Made by a program: the position numbers and the translations under genes. 64,000 nt of DNA. Source: Clostridium cavendishii DSM 21758. GTDB taxonomy: Bacteria; Bacillota; Clostridia; Clostridiales; Clostridiaceae. The notes under the pieces are model-generated. The model did not search any database, was not told where the DNA came from, and was given only the letters and a program-made list of their open reading frames with translations. The stretch's first letter is position 1. Every line of letters begins with the position of its first letter. The stretch spans positions 124,001 through 188,000 of the forward strand of contig NZ_FQZB01000013.1 in NCBI RefSeq assembly GCF_900141845.1, read 5' to 3'. Of the stretch, positions 25,610-34,722 are shown piece by piece.

Positions 25610-25879
25610 CTAACAAAAAGCAGTTCCCCTAACGACTCTGCAAAAATCCCTTTGATTTGCTAAATTTTTAACGCATATTCTCCTAATAATAGTATCTCTA
25701 CCTTCCTTATTTATTAAATCTGTGAACAAGCAATTTAAAAAAGTGGTTGAAACTTTTTCAATTCCGTCAAAATCTAACCATATCATTTCATCTGTATTCT
25801 CTTCTATATATTCTCTAAGAACTATAGCATCTTCTACCACAAAATCATCGCCTAAAAATCCCCTAACATTAATTTCCAT
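25610..25879 (-). CDS. STAS-like (DUF4325) protein
   Basis: About 89 residues from ATG 25879 (AGAGGTG six bases upstream; the GTG at 25888 overlaps that site). The sequence resembles DUF4325 STAS-like proteins: a short beta strand, an acidic helix LREYIEENTD, MIWLDFDGIEKVSTTFLNCL with the STAS-type pattern D-x2-G-x5-S/T-x-F, then a C-terminal Arg/Val segment. Such proteins in prophage or toxin-antitoxin neighbourhoods often pair with a GHKL-type kinase or methylase. None is next to it here. It is monocistronic and its function is unknown. Confidence 0.7.
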   Translation of the reverse strand: MEINVRGFLGDDFVVEDAIVLREYIEENTDEMIWLDFDGIEKVSTTFLNCLFTDLINKEGRDTIIRRICVKNLANQRDFCRVVRGTAFC

Positions 25880-25984
25880 TGTATCCACCTCTTTGATTTT
25901 ATTGTTTAAATTTTCTGAAAATTCTTTTTATATTATTATAATAGCAATTTGATCATTTTTTGTCAACATTTTAACAAAGTTTTA

Positions 25985-26019
25985 TAAAAAAAATCTTAAC
26001 TTTTTACTGTTAAGATTCT
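25985..26019 (-). terminator. Terminator of murI
   Basis: The stem AATCTTAAC/GTTAAGATT with an eight-base loop is followed by eight T on the minus strand. Confidence 0.9.
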
Positions 26020-26067
26020 TTTCGAATAAGTAAATTACACTACCAAATATAAAATTTAGACTCTCAC

Positions 26068-26844
26068 TTATAAATTTATTAATTTATAACTTAATTCTAC
26101 AACTTCAGATTTAGAATTATAAATTTCTATATTGCCTTTTTCCTTTTTTTCATTAAGTATATTATTCTCTTTAAGTCTTCTTTTTAACTCTTTTGCTGTA
26201 CCAAGGCTTCCATCTATTATATTAACTTCATGGCCTACTATGCTTTGAATTTCATTCCTTACAAAAGGATAATGTGTACATCCTAAAACTATACTTGAAG
26301 TATTTTTATAATTATGCCCTTGTAATTTTTCACTTAAGAACTTCCTAAGCTCTTCCCCCTCCAAAACACCACTTTCAATAAACTCAACAAGTCCTGCACA
26401 AGGTAATGGTATTATGCTTTTCTTCTCTTTATATCTACTCATAAGCTTTGCAAACTTCTTCTCATTTAATGTCATAGGCGTAGCCATTATTAAAATATCA
26501 CCATTTTTATTAAGCTCTATAGCTGGTTTTAATGCGGGCTCTATTCCTATTATAGGTATATCCGCATATCCTTTTCTTATATCTTCAACTGCTGCAGCTG
26601 TTGCTGTATTACAAGCAATCACTATTGCCTTTGCGCCCTTCTCTAATAAGAATTCTACGGCCTTAAAGCTAAGCTTTTTAACCTCATCCACTGTTTTAAC
26701 TCCATAAGGTGCATTTTTAGAATCACCATAATATATGTAATTTTCGTGTGGTAAAAGCTCTATTGTTTTTTTCATCACACTTAATCCACCTACCCCTGAG
26801 TCAAAAAAACCAATTGGATTATTTCTACTTAAAATGCTTTTCAT
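26068..26844 (-). CDS. murI: Glutamate racemase
   Basis: A 258-residue MurI, which makes D-glutamate for peptidoglycan in the cytosol. Signatures: FFDSGVGGLSVMKK (substrate binding), YYGDSKNAPYG, and the two catalytic cysteines in VIACNTATAAAV and VLGCTHYPFVRN. Length is typical (250-270). ATG 26844 has GGAGTGA. It stands divergent from the glutamine synthetase gene; the two share a 378-base promoter region, and both use glutamate. A terminator lies just downstream, so it is probably transcribed alone. Confidence 0.96.
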   Translation of the reverse strand: MKSILSRNNPIGFFDSGVGGLSVMKKTIELLPHENYIYYGDSKNAPYGVKTVDEVKKLSFKAVEFLLEKGAKAIVIACNTATAAAVEDIRKGYADIPIIGIEPALKPAIELNKNGDILIMATPMTLNEKKFAKLMSRYKEKKSIIPLPCAGLVEFIESGVLEGEELRKFLSEKLQGHNYKNTSSIVLGCTHYPFVRNEIQSIVGHEVNIIDGSLGTAKELKRRLKENNILNEKKEKGNIEIYNSKSEVVELSYKLINL

Positions 26845-27222
26845 CTATATCACTCCATTAAATCCTCATAATTTACATATACTATTTTATACTTTTCATA
26901 CATATAAATCTATTGTTTTTCTCAAAATACATATATATCTTAATAAAGTTAATGTTTTAAGATTATTTAAAGTTGTTAAAATTTCTATTTTACCAAATGA
27001 TATCGTTTTAAATTTTCATTAATTCAAACTTTTTAATATTTTAAAAATAGGCTTTACTTTTATTGACAGAGATATATAATTATAATAAAATTTTATATAT
27101 AACTTGACCGAATGATTCATCGAAATTTTTTAAAAACGTTCGATTAACTTTTCACTATACTATTTTATTTTGAAAGGAAGTGAAAAATTTATCTTAAATT
27201 ACTGACCATGATTTATAGATAA
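26845..27222 (+). promoter_or_regulatory. glnA promoter and leader, shared divergent region with murI
   Basis: TTGACA at 27063-27068 is followed, with 17 bases between, by TAAAAT (27086-27091), a plausible vegetative promoter; a TATAAT also occurs at 27081. The leader of roughly 120 bases contains a ribosome-like GAAAGGAAGTG at 27174-27182 about 40 bases before the annotated start. A tiny open frame ATGATTTATAGATAA ends by overlapping an ATG at 27223. So glnA has no adjacent ribosome site of its own, which hints at coupled translation or a structured leader. The rest of the region, toward murI, shows nothing else. Confidence 0.5.
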
Positions 27223-29133
27223 ATGAATTTTATGAATAAAAATCTAATCTACACGATTAAAAAGACGAATCATAACAAAGAGGACTTGCTAAATATACTA
27301 AAGGAACATCCTGAAATAAAATTCGTATCTTTAGTTGGTGTTGACCTATCTGGTAATGATACTGACGAGAAAATTCCAGTTAAAATTTTCATTGAAGATA
27401 TTGAAGCATTTCTTCACGGAACAGCAGTACAAACTGATGGTTCTTCCGTTGTTTTACCTGGAATAGCTACCTTAAATAATGCCAAAATAGATATGATAGC
27501 AGATATAGAATGTAATTGGTTTGTAGACTATAATTATGACTTTATAGATCCATCTACTGAAAAACCTGTAGGAACTTTAAGAATTCCTTGTTTCTTAATA
27601 CACGAAAATGTAGCAGTTGATTCAAGATATATCTTAAAATCTGCAGTATCAACTTTTAAAGAATCATTATTAAATATATTTAAAAATAACCCTAACACCT
27701 TAGTTCCTTTTGGCATTAGCTATGATGATATAGATGAAATCACTATAACTTCTGCTACCGAATTAGAGTTTTGGGTTCAAACACCTAATGATGTTGCTCA
27801 TATCGAAGAACTTTCAACTTCTCAAGTGTTACAAGAACAATATTGGACTAGAACCAAAGGTATAGTTAGAACTGCCCTAGAAGAAAGCCTTCTTCTTATG
27901 GATGCTTATGGCTTTGAACCTGAAATGGGACATAAAGAAGTTGGAGGAGTTAAAGGTAAATTTGATTCTTCAGGTAATTTCAATCATATAATGGAACAGC
28001 TTGAAATAGATTGGAAATTTGATGGTGCTTCACAAGCAGCTGATAATGAATTATTTATAAGAAGCTTAGTCAAAGAAACTTTTAGAAAACATGGGTTAGA
28101 AGCAACATTTTTAGCAAAACCTATAGAGGGGGTTGCTGGAACTGGTGAACACACACATCTTGGAGTAAGCTTAAAACTTAAAAATGGTAAAAGAATCAAT
28201 TTATTTACAGCTACTAAAAAGCACTTCTTAAGCTGTATTGGTTATGGTGCTATAATGGGACTTTTAAAAAATTATGAAGTTATAAATCCATTTGTATCAT
28301 CAACTACAGATTCTCTTAAGAGATTAAAACCAGGTTTTGAAGCTCCTGTATGTATAGTTACTTCTCTTGGAGCAAGTCCAGAAGTTCCTTCAAGAAATAG
28401 AACTATATTAGCCGGTCTTATAAGAGACATTAATAATCCTTTAGCTACAAGATTTGAACTTAGAGCACCTAATCCATTCACAAACACTTATCTTTGCTTA
28501 GCTGTGTCATATTTAGCTATGCTTGATGGTATTTTGTATGCATTAGAAAACAATAAATCAGAGGATGAATTACTTGCTGAATTATCTAAAAAAGCTGGGG
28601 AGGATGCTAAATACCTTGAAAAAGATAGAGCTTATAGAAGTGAAGAAGATGTATTTGAACACTATACTGAAGAAGAACGAAAGAAATTCTTTGGAGTAGC
28701 TCCAGCTACTGTCTATGAAAATCTTCAAGCATTTGATAGATATCCTGAAAAACTTAAAACATTAAAGAGAAATAATGTATTTACTGATAAACTTATAAAT
28801 AGTTTTAAAACTGCAGTTACTAAGAGATGGGCTACTGAAATAATAAGCAGAATAATTTCTAATTATATGGATGAAATTAGAAGTTATAAATGTCTTCACA
28901 ATTCTGAAAAAGCTTTAGACTTAGATTTGACTAATTGGATTGCTATAAATGATTTAAGGCATATTATTATGAAAGATACCTATTCAACAAGAGGTTTATT
29001 TACACAAATAAAAGAAGCAATTAATGCTGAAAAATATGATAAGGCTTCAAAATTACAACTTGAGCTTGATGAAAGTATGCATATGCTTAGACATCTTTAC
29101 TCAAACTATAAGAAAAACCTATTAGACATTTAA
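27223..29133 (+). CDS. glnA: Glutamine synthetase, long clostridial form
   Basis: A 636-residue enzyme for ATP-dependent glutamine formation from glutamate and ammonium. A beta-grasp N-terminal domain (about 15-120) is followed by the catalytic domain with metal and substrate motifs: ATELEFWVQTP, FEPEMGHKEVGGVKG, the loop GVAGTGEHTHLGVSL in the place of the GSI motif KP-x5-GSGMH, and SRNRTILAGLIRD. About 170 residues of mostly helical sequence extend the C terminus (470-636), so it is longer than GSI (about 445) and shorter than GSIII (about 700). Adenylylation cannot be judged. It is monocistronic with a terminator at 29173. See the leader entry for its odd start. Confidence 0.92.
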   Translation: MNFMNKNLIYTIKKTNHNKEDLLNILKEHPEIKFVSLVGVDLSGNDTDEKIPVKIFIEDIEAFLHGTAVQTDGSSVVLPGIATLNNAKIDMIADIECNWFVDYNYDFIDPSTEKPVGTLRIPCFLIHENVAVDSRYILKSAVSTFKESLLNIFKNNPNTLVPFGISYDDIDEITITSATELEFWVQTPNDVAHIEELSTSQVLQEQYWTRTKGIVRTALEESLLLMDAYGFEPEMGHKEVGGVKGKFDSSGNFNHIMEQLEIDWKFDGASQAADNELFIRSLVKETFRKHGLEATFLAKPIEGVAGTGEHTHLGVSLKLKNGKRINLFTATKKHFLSCIGYGAIMGLLKNYEVINPFVSSTTDSLKRLKPGFEAPVCIVTSLGASPEVPSRNRTILAGLIRDINNPLATRFELRAPNPFTNTYLCLAVSYLAMLDGILYALENNKSEDELLAELSKKAGEDAKYLEKDRAYRSEEDVFEHYTEEERKKFFGVAPATVYENLQAFDRYPEKLKTLKRNNVFTDKLINSFKTAVTKRWATEIISRIISNYMDEIRSYKCLHNSEKALDLDLTNWIAINDLRHIIMKDTYSTRGLFTQIKEAINAEKYDKASKLQLELDESMHMLRHLYSNYKKNLLDI

Positions 29134-29172
29134 TAAAAAATATATATAATTTTATACTGTACTATAATATTA

Positions 29173-29211
29173 AAAAATAGAAGTCATTGAAATGTCTTCT
29201 ATTTTTTATTT
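29173..29211 (+). terminator. Terminator of glnA
   Basis: The stem AATAGAAG, CATT / AATG, CTTCTATT is followed by TTTTTATT on the plus strand. Confidence 0.85.
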
Positions 29212-29306
29212 ATTGGTGAAAATTCTTTTATTTTTTACATTTTTTATAGAATACACCTATTCCTTATAGTATAATTAAACTATATATAAATTCGAGGTGT
29301 TTTATA

Positions 29307-30422
29307 ATGAGGCTTGTACCAATTGAATGTGCAAGAGAAGGGTGTTACCTAGCTAAGACTATATTCGATGAAGATGGAAGAACTTTACTGCGTGAAGGAG
29401 TTAAACTCACAGCTAGTCTCCTTAAACGAATAAAAGATATTCATATATATTCATTATATATAGTGGATGAATATAGCGAGCATGAAATAGAGGATGTAAT
29501 AAAACCAGAGCTTCGCCAAAAATCTATTAATTTAGTTAAATCAACCTTTTGCAATGCAGAAAAATTATATTTTAAGCAGGATAATTCATCACCTAAAAAA
29601 AGTTATTCCGCTTTAATCCGTGAAAAAGAAGAATACTTAACGTCTATTTATGATTTAGCAGAAGAATTACTTAATAATATTATGTCTAATAAAAACATAA
29701 TGGTAAATCTTGTAGACATAAAAAGTATGGATAACTATACATATCAACACTGTACAAATGTAGCTATACTTTCTTTAGTACTTGGCATCGGTTTAAATCT
29801 TCCAAAACAAGATTTATTAGACTTATGCATTGGCGCTTTATTACATGATATAGGTAAAGTTTTCATAGATAAGTCTCTATTATCTAAGTCCGGACCTTTT
29901 ACTGATGAAGAATACGAAACTATGAAAAAGCATCCTGAACTTGGATATAATCACTTAAAAAAAATTTCTAATTTAAGCACAAATTCTAGAATTATAGTCT
30001 TGCAACATCATGAACGAATTGATGGTACTGGTTATCCTGATGGTCGAGCAGATAATAGGATAAATAGACTTGCTAAAATTGTGTCTGTTGCCGATGTATA
30101 CGACGCCCTAACATCGGACAGGCCTTATAAAAGAGCTTTGTCTCCAAATGAAGCTTTTGAATACATCCTTGGAAATGCGGATACTAGTTTTGATTATAAT
30201 ATAGTTAAGGCATTTGCTAATATAATAGTTCCTTATCCTAAAGGAACACTAGTTAAACTAAGTACAGGTGACATAGGTATAGTTGAAAAAACACCTTCAA
30301 ATTATCCACTTCGCCCTACAGTTAAAATATTAAAAAGTGAAAAGCATTCCAGTATAGGTACTTTAGTCGATTTAGTAAAAGAGCTTTCAATCGTTATTTC
30401 ATCTATTCAATATGAACTATAA
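29307..30422 (+). CDS. HD-GYP domain protein, probable cyclic di-GMP phosphodiesterase
   Basis: A 371-residue cytosolic protein. The N-terminal 60 residues are a small beta-rich clostridial domain (VPIECAREGCYLAKTIFDED). The HD-GYP domain covers about 130-300: H180-D181 in LLHDIGKVFI, then HHERIDGTGYPDG (234-246), which includes the GYP signature, and VADVYDALTSDRPYK. All metal ligands of active HD-GYP enzymes that I can place are present. The C-terminal about 70 residues form a beta domain (VKLSTGDIGIV). It should degrade cyclic di-GMP, which elsewhere controls exopolysaccharide and motility; this window holds a PgaCD pair and a chemotaxis receptor, but not adjacent. It starts at ATG with GAGGTG. 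Confidence 0.93.
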   Translation: MRLVPIECAREGCYLAKTIFDEDGRTLLREGVKLTASLLKRIKDIHIYSLYIVDEYSEHEIEDVIKPELRQKSINLVKSTFCNAEKLYFKQDNSSPKKSYSALIREKEEYLTSIYDLAEELLNNIMSNKNIMVNLVDIKSMDNYTYQHCTNVAILSLVLGIGLNLPKQDLLDLCIGALLHDIGKVFIDKSLLSKSGPFTDEEYETMKKHPELGYNHLKKISNLSTNSRIIVLQHHERIDGTGYPDGRADNRINRLAKIVSVADVYDALTSDRPYKRALSPNEAFEYILGNADTSFDYNIVKAFANIIVPYPKGTLVKLSTGDIGIVEKTPSNYPLRPTVKILKSEKHSSIGTLVDLVKELSIVISSIQYEL

Positions 30423-30448
30423 CTTAATATTTCTTAAATGAAATAATA

Positions 30449-30489
30449 CTCATATTTAGCATGTACTTATGCTAAATATGGGTTTCTTA
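30449..30489. terminator. Bidirectional terminator
   Basis: The stem CATATTTAGCAT/ATGCTAAATATG with a six-base loop lies between the converging HD-GYP gene and the small gene ending at 30522. Confidence 0.8.
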
Positions 30490-30521
30490 ATATTTAGGTA
30501 AAACTCTATAAAACTACTCTT

Positions 30522-30797
30522 CTAATTATATAAAGCTATTCTATTTTGGCTCAAAATTTCAAACGAATAATTTTCAGCATGTGAAAATGGATTATTACTT
30601 ATGATTTCTTCTGCTTCCATAAGATTATTTGCTTGAAAAATTATGGTGCCACCGTTTTTATTATACCTTCCCGCGCAAAGTAAGTATTTAGACATATTTA
30701 TATCCCTGACTACGCCACTTATAGATTTACCTAATGCCTTCTCTCTTTTATTCAACTTATAATTAATCTTTACAAAAATACCATTACTTTTTTTCAT
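30522..30797 (-). CDS. Small YciI-like protein, unknown
   Basis: About 91 residues from ATG 30797 (GGGGGGAA seven bases upstream; the TTG at 30812 precedes that site). The layout is beta-alpha-beta: NGIFVKINYKL, a Lys-rich loop, GTIIFQANNLMEAEEIISNNPFSHAENYSFEIL. The segment in which an N-terminal strand is followed by A-x2-I-x-N-x-PF resembles the ferredoxin-like YciI family, where the PF motif is typical. The catalytic His/Asp pair of YciI is not clear. It is monocistronic. The assignment is tentative. Confidence 0.6.
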   Translation of the reverse strand: MKKSNGIFVKINYKLNKREKALGKSISGVVRDINMSKYLLCAGRYNKNGGTIIFQANNLMEAEEIISNNPFSHAENYSFEILSQNRIALYN

Positions 30798-30953
30798 TTT
30801 TATTCCCCCCAAAATATAACTCTCTCATATATATATTATGTCAACCTTAAAAATATTACTTAATTAATAATTCAAGTTTTAAATTTCACTTTCCGAACTT
30901 ATGTTCTGAAATAAATATTAGCAAACATTTGTTCTGTTGTCAATAATTTTTAC

Positions 30954-31003
30954 TAAAAAAAACACCAGTTTAAGCTAGAAATTTCTCTAACCCTAAACTA
31001 GTG
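30954..31003 (-). terminator. Terminator of the membrane-anchored protein gene
   Basis: The stem AAGCACTAGTTTA pairs with TAAACTGGTGTT across a long loop, followed by TTTTTT on the minus strand. Confidence 0.8.
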
Positions 31004-31010
31004 CTTTTAT

Positions 31011-32087
31011 TTAAAACTTAGTCCTTACTATGCTATTATTTGATTTAAGTATTAATCCCTTATTATATACAGCTATAACATCTCCAGAATATTTATAACT
31101 CTTATTTCCATTACTAATGTCTATAATTTCACTTTTATCTTTGTTATTTATAAAAACCTTACCTTGATTATCTATAAATATATCCTTTTTATTAACAGCT
31201 ACTGGAAGATTAAGTGTTTTAAAATCATTTTTATTATCATTTATCTCTCCAAAAAATACTTTATTTATCTTAGTATCACTTCCTGCTCCAATAAATAGAT
31301 TATCATTGGAATCAGTTCCAAGTATTTTTAGCGTTTTTTCATTTTGTATCTTTATTTCATTCTTTCTATTTAATACTCTTATTTTATTTCCTTCCTCTGT
31401 TATCAGATTTGTATTTGTAGTAGTTACAGCCATGTCTGATACCTGACTATTATTTTTAACTTTCTTCAATTGATTCATTACATTTGCATAATATATATCT
31501 GATCTTGACTTAGATTTATCTATTTTTATATATATACTATGTGTTAAATTAGAAAAAGCTATATCTCCTACAGTATCTTCTTTTGAATTTACAGGTATTT
31601 GTAATTTCTTCATATTAAAGTCCGAAAGTTCTCTTACCTCATTCTTCTTTGCATTATAAGCTATGGGTTCAAAATAACTTCTCCCATTTTGCACTAGCTT
31701 TTGCATTATTATCATACTATCATCACTTTCAAACCAATTATAATAAACTATCTCTCTATTTTTAACTGTTCTCTTAGTATCATCTTTTATAAGCTCATCT
31801 AAATCTATAGTTGTGTCCTTATTATCATTTAAGCTCTTAATCTTTAACTTGTTATCTAATTTATAAGACACATATTTACCATCATAACTCGCTGCTATAT
31901 TCTCAGCTGAACTATCTATATCCACCTTTATTTCTTTGTCGTCTTCAACCTTCTTCTTATTTATATTTCCAACCTTTAGCTTCAAATCAGAAGTTAAATA
32001 TATTTTATCTATATATAAGAATATTGCATTTTGAATCAGTATAGCTATTATTGTCCATCCAACAATCAATCTTATTTTTTTATTCAT
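31011..32087 (-). CDS. Membrane-anchored, beta-rich extracellular protein, unknown
   Basis: 358 residues with one N-terminal membrane helix (about 6-27, no cleavage site), then a Lys/Asp/Asn-rich outside region. Short repeats of the type strand-turn-strand (DGKYVSYKLDNKLKIKSL, NTNLITEEGNKIRVLNRKNE, DNQGKVFINNKDKSEIID) suggest a seven-bladed propeller-like fold. No enzyme motif is visible. The ATG has AGGTG upstream. It lies 23 bases after the phosphodiester glycosidase gene on the same strand and is followed by a terminator, so both probably form an operon and act together at the envelope (inference). Confidence 0.75.
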   Translation of the reverse strand: MNKKIRLIVGWTIIAILIQNAIFLYIDKIYLTSDLKLKVGNINKKKVEDDKEIKVDIDSSAENIAASYDGKYVSYKLDNKLKIKSLNDNKDTTIDLDELIKDDTKRTVKNREIVYYNWFESDDSMIIMQKLVQNGRSYFEPIAYNAKKNEVRELSDFNMKKLQIPVNSKEDTVGDIAFSNLTHSIYIKIDKSKSRSDIYYANVMNQLKKVKNNSQVSDMAVTTTNTNLITEEGNKIRVLNRKNEIKIQNEKTLKILGTDSNDNLFIGAGSDTKINKVFFGEINDNKNDFKTLNLPVAVNKKDIFIDNQGKVFINNKDKSEIIDISNGNKSYKYSGDVIAVYNKGLILKSNNSIVRTKF

Positions 32088-32110
32088 TCTTTCAACACCT
32101 TTTCATCAAT

Positions 32111-33124
32111 CTATTCTTCTACATAGAAGGCTGTAGCAACACTTCTTTCACCATCCCAAGCATTTGGCGAATTTATTACTTCTCCTTCATAATACAAAGT
32201 ACTTGAATAACCACCATCTAAACACCCTGCATTTACTGCTCCATACTCTAAAAATATCTTTTGTACATCATATAAGCTTGCACCTAATTTAGTTGCCTTT
32301 CTTCCATCTATAACCAAGAACAATACCGTTCCATCCCCGGTTTGCGCTACTGCTGTTCTAGGATTTAACCCTTCTTCCATTCTATTTGTTATTTGAGGTT
32401 TTCCATTTATGATTAAATTTGGCCTTCTAAAACACATAGCTTCCTTAACTTTCATACTTTTAAGTTCACCTAAGCTTTTATCTCCAACTATTAGGTGTCC
32501 ATCTTCTGTGAATGCAACTACATTATATACAGTTTTCAAATCTTCTTGTTTAGGATAAATAACTTTCCCACCTGACACTACGAATCCCCCTGGTTCAGCC
32601 CCTGTTCCTGCAAAAGCTGTCCCATTTGAAGATTTGTCTACAAATGCTCCACCGTTTATAGCCGCTATAGCATTATGATCCTCTGCCATTTCACTTGTTT
32701 TCTGCCCTTTTTTATAAAGATACTTTGTCATAGCTACCTTTACCTTTGTTGGGTTACTTATCTTTACTAAAAATCCATCAAATCTATCTGTATGTATCTC
32801 TTGACACGATACATCATTACTACCTCTATTTTTTATACTAACCTTCTTAATATCTTGTACTTCTTCTTTACCTGAGCTTTCGGTTACGCCCAAAAATTTA
32901 TCTATTTCTTGTTGGGAAAACATATCAGTTATTAAATATTTATGTCTTGTTGCAAGTACTGTGGATATTGCAGTCTTTCTTAAAGTATCATATGGTCCAT
33001 ATAAAATTAATATAGGTGATGTTATCCCTACAAATGCAATCATAAATACTAATCCTAATAAAAAAATTTTTATATTAAATCTGGTTTTTACTTTTCTTCC
33101 TCTTTTTCTTTTATTTTCCTTCAT
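32111..33124 (-). CDS. Phosphodiester glycosidase (NAGPA) family membrane protein
   Basis: About 337 residues. ATG 33124 is chosen because GGAGG lies six bases upstream; the ATG at 33160 has no ribosome site. A very basic N terminus (KENKRKRGRKVKTRF) is followed by one membrane helix (about 18-40 from this start), leaving the rest outside. The C-terminal 200 residues are an NAGPA domain: HNAIAAINGGAFVD, NPRTAVAQTGDGTVLFLVIDG and YGAVNAGCLDGGYSSTLYY, the typical glycine-rich motif. Relatives remove GlcNAc-phosphodiester caps or trim teichoic acid sugars. The bacterial role is largely inferred. It is first in a two-gene operon. Confidence 0.88.
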   Translation of the reverse strand: MKENKRKRGRKVKTRFNIKIFLLGLVFMIAFVGITSPILILYGPYDTLRKTAISTVLATRHKYLITDMFSQQEIDKFLGVTESSGKEEVQDIKKVSIKNRGSNDVSCQEIHTDRFDGFLVKISNPTKVKVAMTKYLYKKGQKTSEMAEDHNAIAAINGGAFVDKSSNGTAFAGTGAEPGGFVVSGGKVIYPKQEDLKTVYNVVAFTEDGHLIVGDKSLGELKSMKVKEAMCFRRPNLIINGKPQITNRMEEGLNPRTAVAQTGDGTVLFLVIDGRKATKLGASLYDVQKIFLEYGAVNAGCLDGGYSSTLYYEGEVINSPNAWDGERSVATAFYVEE

Positions 33125-33272
33125 TATATCCTCCAAATTAATAAGGTTTTTTCTTGCCATTTTATATTATATCATAATTCAGAATTTCTAATCATTAACA
33201 ATTTTAAAATTATAATTTACTAGCTATACTATGTATTTATGAGAAGAAATCGCATTTAATAACATATTATAA

Positions 33273-33309
33273 AAAAAGTAAGTGTCTTTTTAAATTTACA
33301 CTTACTTTA
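33273..33309. terminator. Terminator-like hairpin
   Basis: The stem AAGTAAGTGT/ACACTTACTT with an 11-base loop lies downstream of the small membrane protein gene that ends at 33345. A and T runs on both sides allow either direction. Confidence 0.75.
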
Positions 33310-33344
33310 TAAATAATCATCTATTTTTACTTATAAAAAATACT

Positions 33345-33701
33345 CTAAGATAACTTAGTTATTATAAATAAATACAAAATACCAACTACTCCAAAAACAC
33401 TAAATATTTGAAATACTATAAAATTACAATTTTCAGAATCAGATATGTATTTTCCCATTAAACTTCTATTCATAAAACCAAACGAATCATTAAACATATT
33501 TCGCTTTGATCGTGATAATTCATCTGATGGATTAGAAAGACAAAGAAACGCTAATATAAACTCTATAGCTGTAGCAACCATTAAAAATGTTGATAATTGT
33601 GCTAATGAGTTTTTAGTATATAAAAGATAAATTATAAGGATAGCCCCATTGAATAAACTTCCTATTATAAAAATTCTAAATAGCCATTTTAACTTTTTCA
33701 T
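33345..33701 (-). CDS. Small membrane protein, unknown
   Basis: 118 residues from ATG 33701, favoured because AAAGGGTGGGG lies six to seven bases upstream; the open frame continues to 33764 without a ribosome site. Three hydrophobic helices (about 5-26, 36-58 and 94-116) with a short charged loop DELSRSKRNMFND between the second and third. No recognised family. It follows the DUF2812 region on the same strand after about 130 bases. It may belong to the same PadR-controlled group of membrane proteins, which is inference from position. Confidence 0.65.
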   Translation of the reverse strand: MKKLKWLFRIFIIGSLFNGAILIIYLLYTKNSLAQLSTFLMVATAIEFILAFLCLSNPSDELSRSKRNMFNDSFGFMNRSLMGKYISDSENCNFIVFQIFSVFGVVGILYLFIITKLS

Positions 33702-33833
33702 TTTATAACCCCACCCTTTAATTTTTATAATCCATAGTTTATCGTTTTTACCTTCTTTATTCAATAATTGTTATACAATTTATTCATAATTATCATTGAA
33801 TTGTCGCTTAATCTTATTATAATATCATTTATT

Positions 33834-34098
33834 CTACAATCTAAATTCTTTTTCTATTTTTAAATTCTTATATTTTCTATAAGATCTTAATGAAGCTATT
33901 AAATAGTAAATTATAATACTAAAAAGAAGTAATAAAAATAAGTACCAGAAAATATGATTTTCGAACTTAACTACACCATATACTCCCCAAAATAATTCTA
34001 GAATTAAAATAGTCATTGTTATTGATAAGTTATTTTTATATAGCTTTATAAGTGAATCAGTATCTGTTATAGCTTCTGGTCTTTCATCTGTATATTCT
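33834..34098 (-). pseudogene. C-terminal DUF2812-like fragment, probably split off by a frameshift
   Basis: In the frame of the short ORF 33834-34016, coding sequence extends upstream to about 34098. Its residues ERPEAITDTDSLIK mirror EEPETINDYDSLIK of the upstream DUF2812 gene, and both end in YKNLK(I/L)EKEF after two membrane helices. The upstream gene stops at 34100 in the frame next to this one. Adding a single A to the AAA run at 34106-34108 would fuse the two into a protein of about 288 residues with two helix pairs. It therefore looks like a one-base deletion, a slippage site or a sequencing error, and less likely a truncated duplicate. Confidence 0.7.
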
Positions 34099-34099
34099 T

Positions 34100-34702
34100 T
34101 TACCCTTTAAACTCTTTTTCTAACTTCAAATTTTTATATTTTCTGTTGTTTTTAAGTCTTATAGTTGTACCATAAACACCACAAAGTATAAGAAACAAAA
34201 TTAAAGCTATAAAGAAATAATTATTATAATATTTTTCACTTAAAAACATATTTAATGTCCACACAGAAGTTACTATTAAAAAATTTGATATACACATAAT
34301 ATTTTTATTGTATTTTATTAAAGAATCATAATCATTAATAGTTTCTGGTTCTTCCTCACTACAACCCTTTTTCCACAAATGAAAGCTTATTCCGTGACCC
34401 CATTCAGATTTTCTTTTCCATACTAATTCCCAACCTATATTTTTATATAACTCTTCATAATCTATAATTCCTTGTTCAACATCTTTCACATCTATCATTC
34501 TTCTTTTTGCCGAATATACATTATTAGGAAAATCATTCAAATCTAAAAAGTATTTAACCTTTTCACCTTTACCCCTTTTAAAAATATGAAATCCTAAAAA
34601 TTTTCTTCTTAACTTCAACCCTTCTTCTGCTTTTTTCTCAAGCCAAACTTCATAATTTTTGATATCTAATGTAGCTAATTTAAACCTTATTATTGACCCC
34701 AT
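34100..34702 (-). CDS. DUF2812 membrane protein
   Basis: 200 residues from ATG 34702 (AAGGGAG eight bases upstream). The soluble N-terminal half (about 1-115) contains the DUF2812 pattern: EVWLEKKAEEGLKLRRKFLG, a Phe/Lys-rich strand, YEELYKNIGWELVWKRK. Two membrane helices (about 133-150 and 158-178) follow, then a basic tail KYKNLKLEKEF. DUF2812 genes commonly follow PadR regulator genes in Firmicutes and are thought to be regulated by them; function is unknown. Here PadR is 20 bases upstream. The last codons border an apparent frameshift (see the fragment at 33834-34098). Confidence 0.85.
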   Translation of the reverse strand: MGSIIRFKLATLDIKNYEVWLEKKAEEGLKLRRKFLGFHIFKRGKGEKVKYFLDLNDFPNNVYSAKRRMIDVKDVEQGIIDYEELYKNIGWELVWKRKSEWGHGISFHLWKKGCSEEEPETINDYDSLIKYNKNIMCISNFLIVTSVWTLNMFLSEKYYNNYFFIALILFLILCGVYGTTIRLKNNRKYKNLKLEKEFKG

Positions 34703-34722
34703 TTCACTCACTCCCTTCTCAT

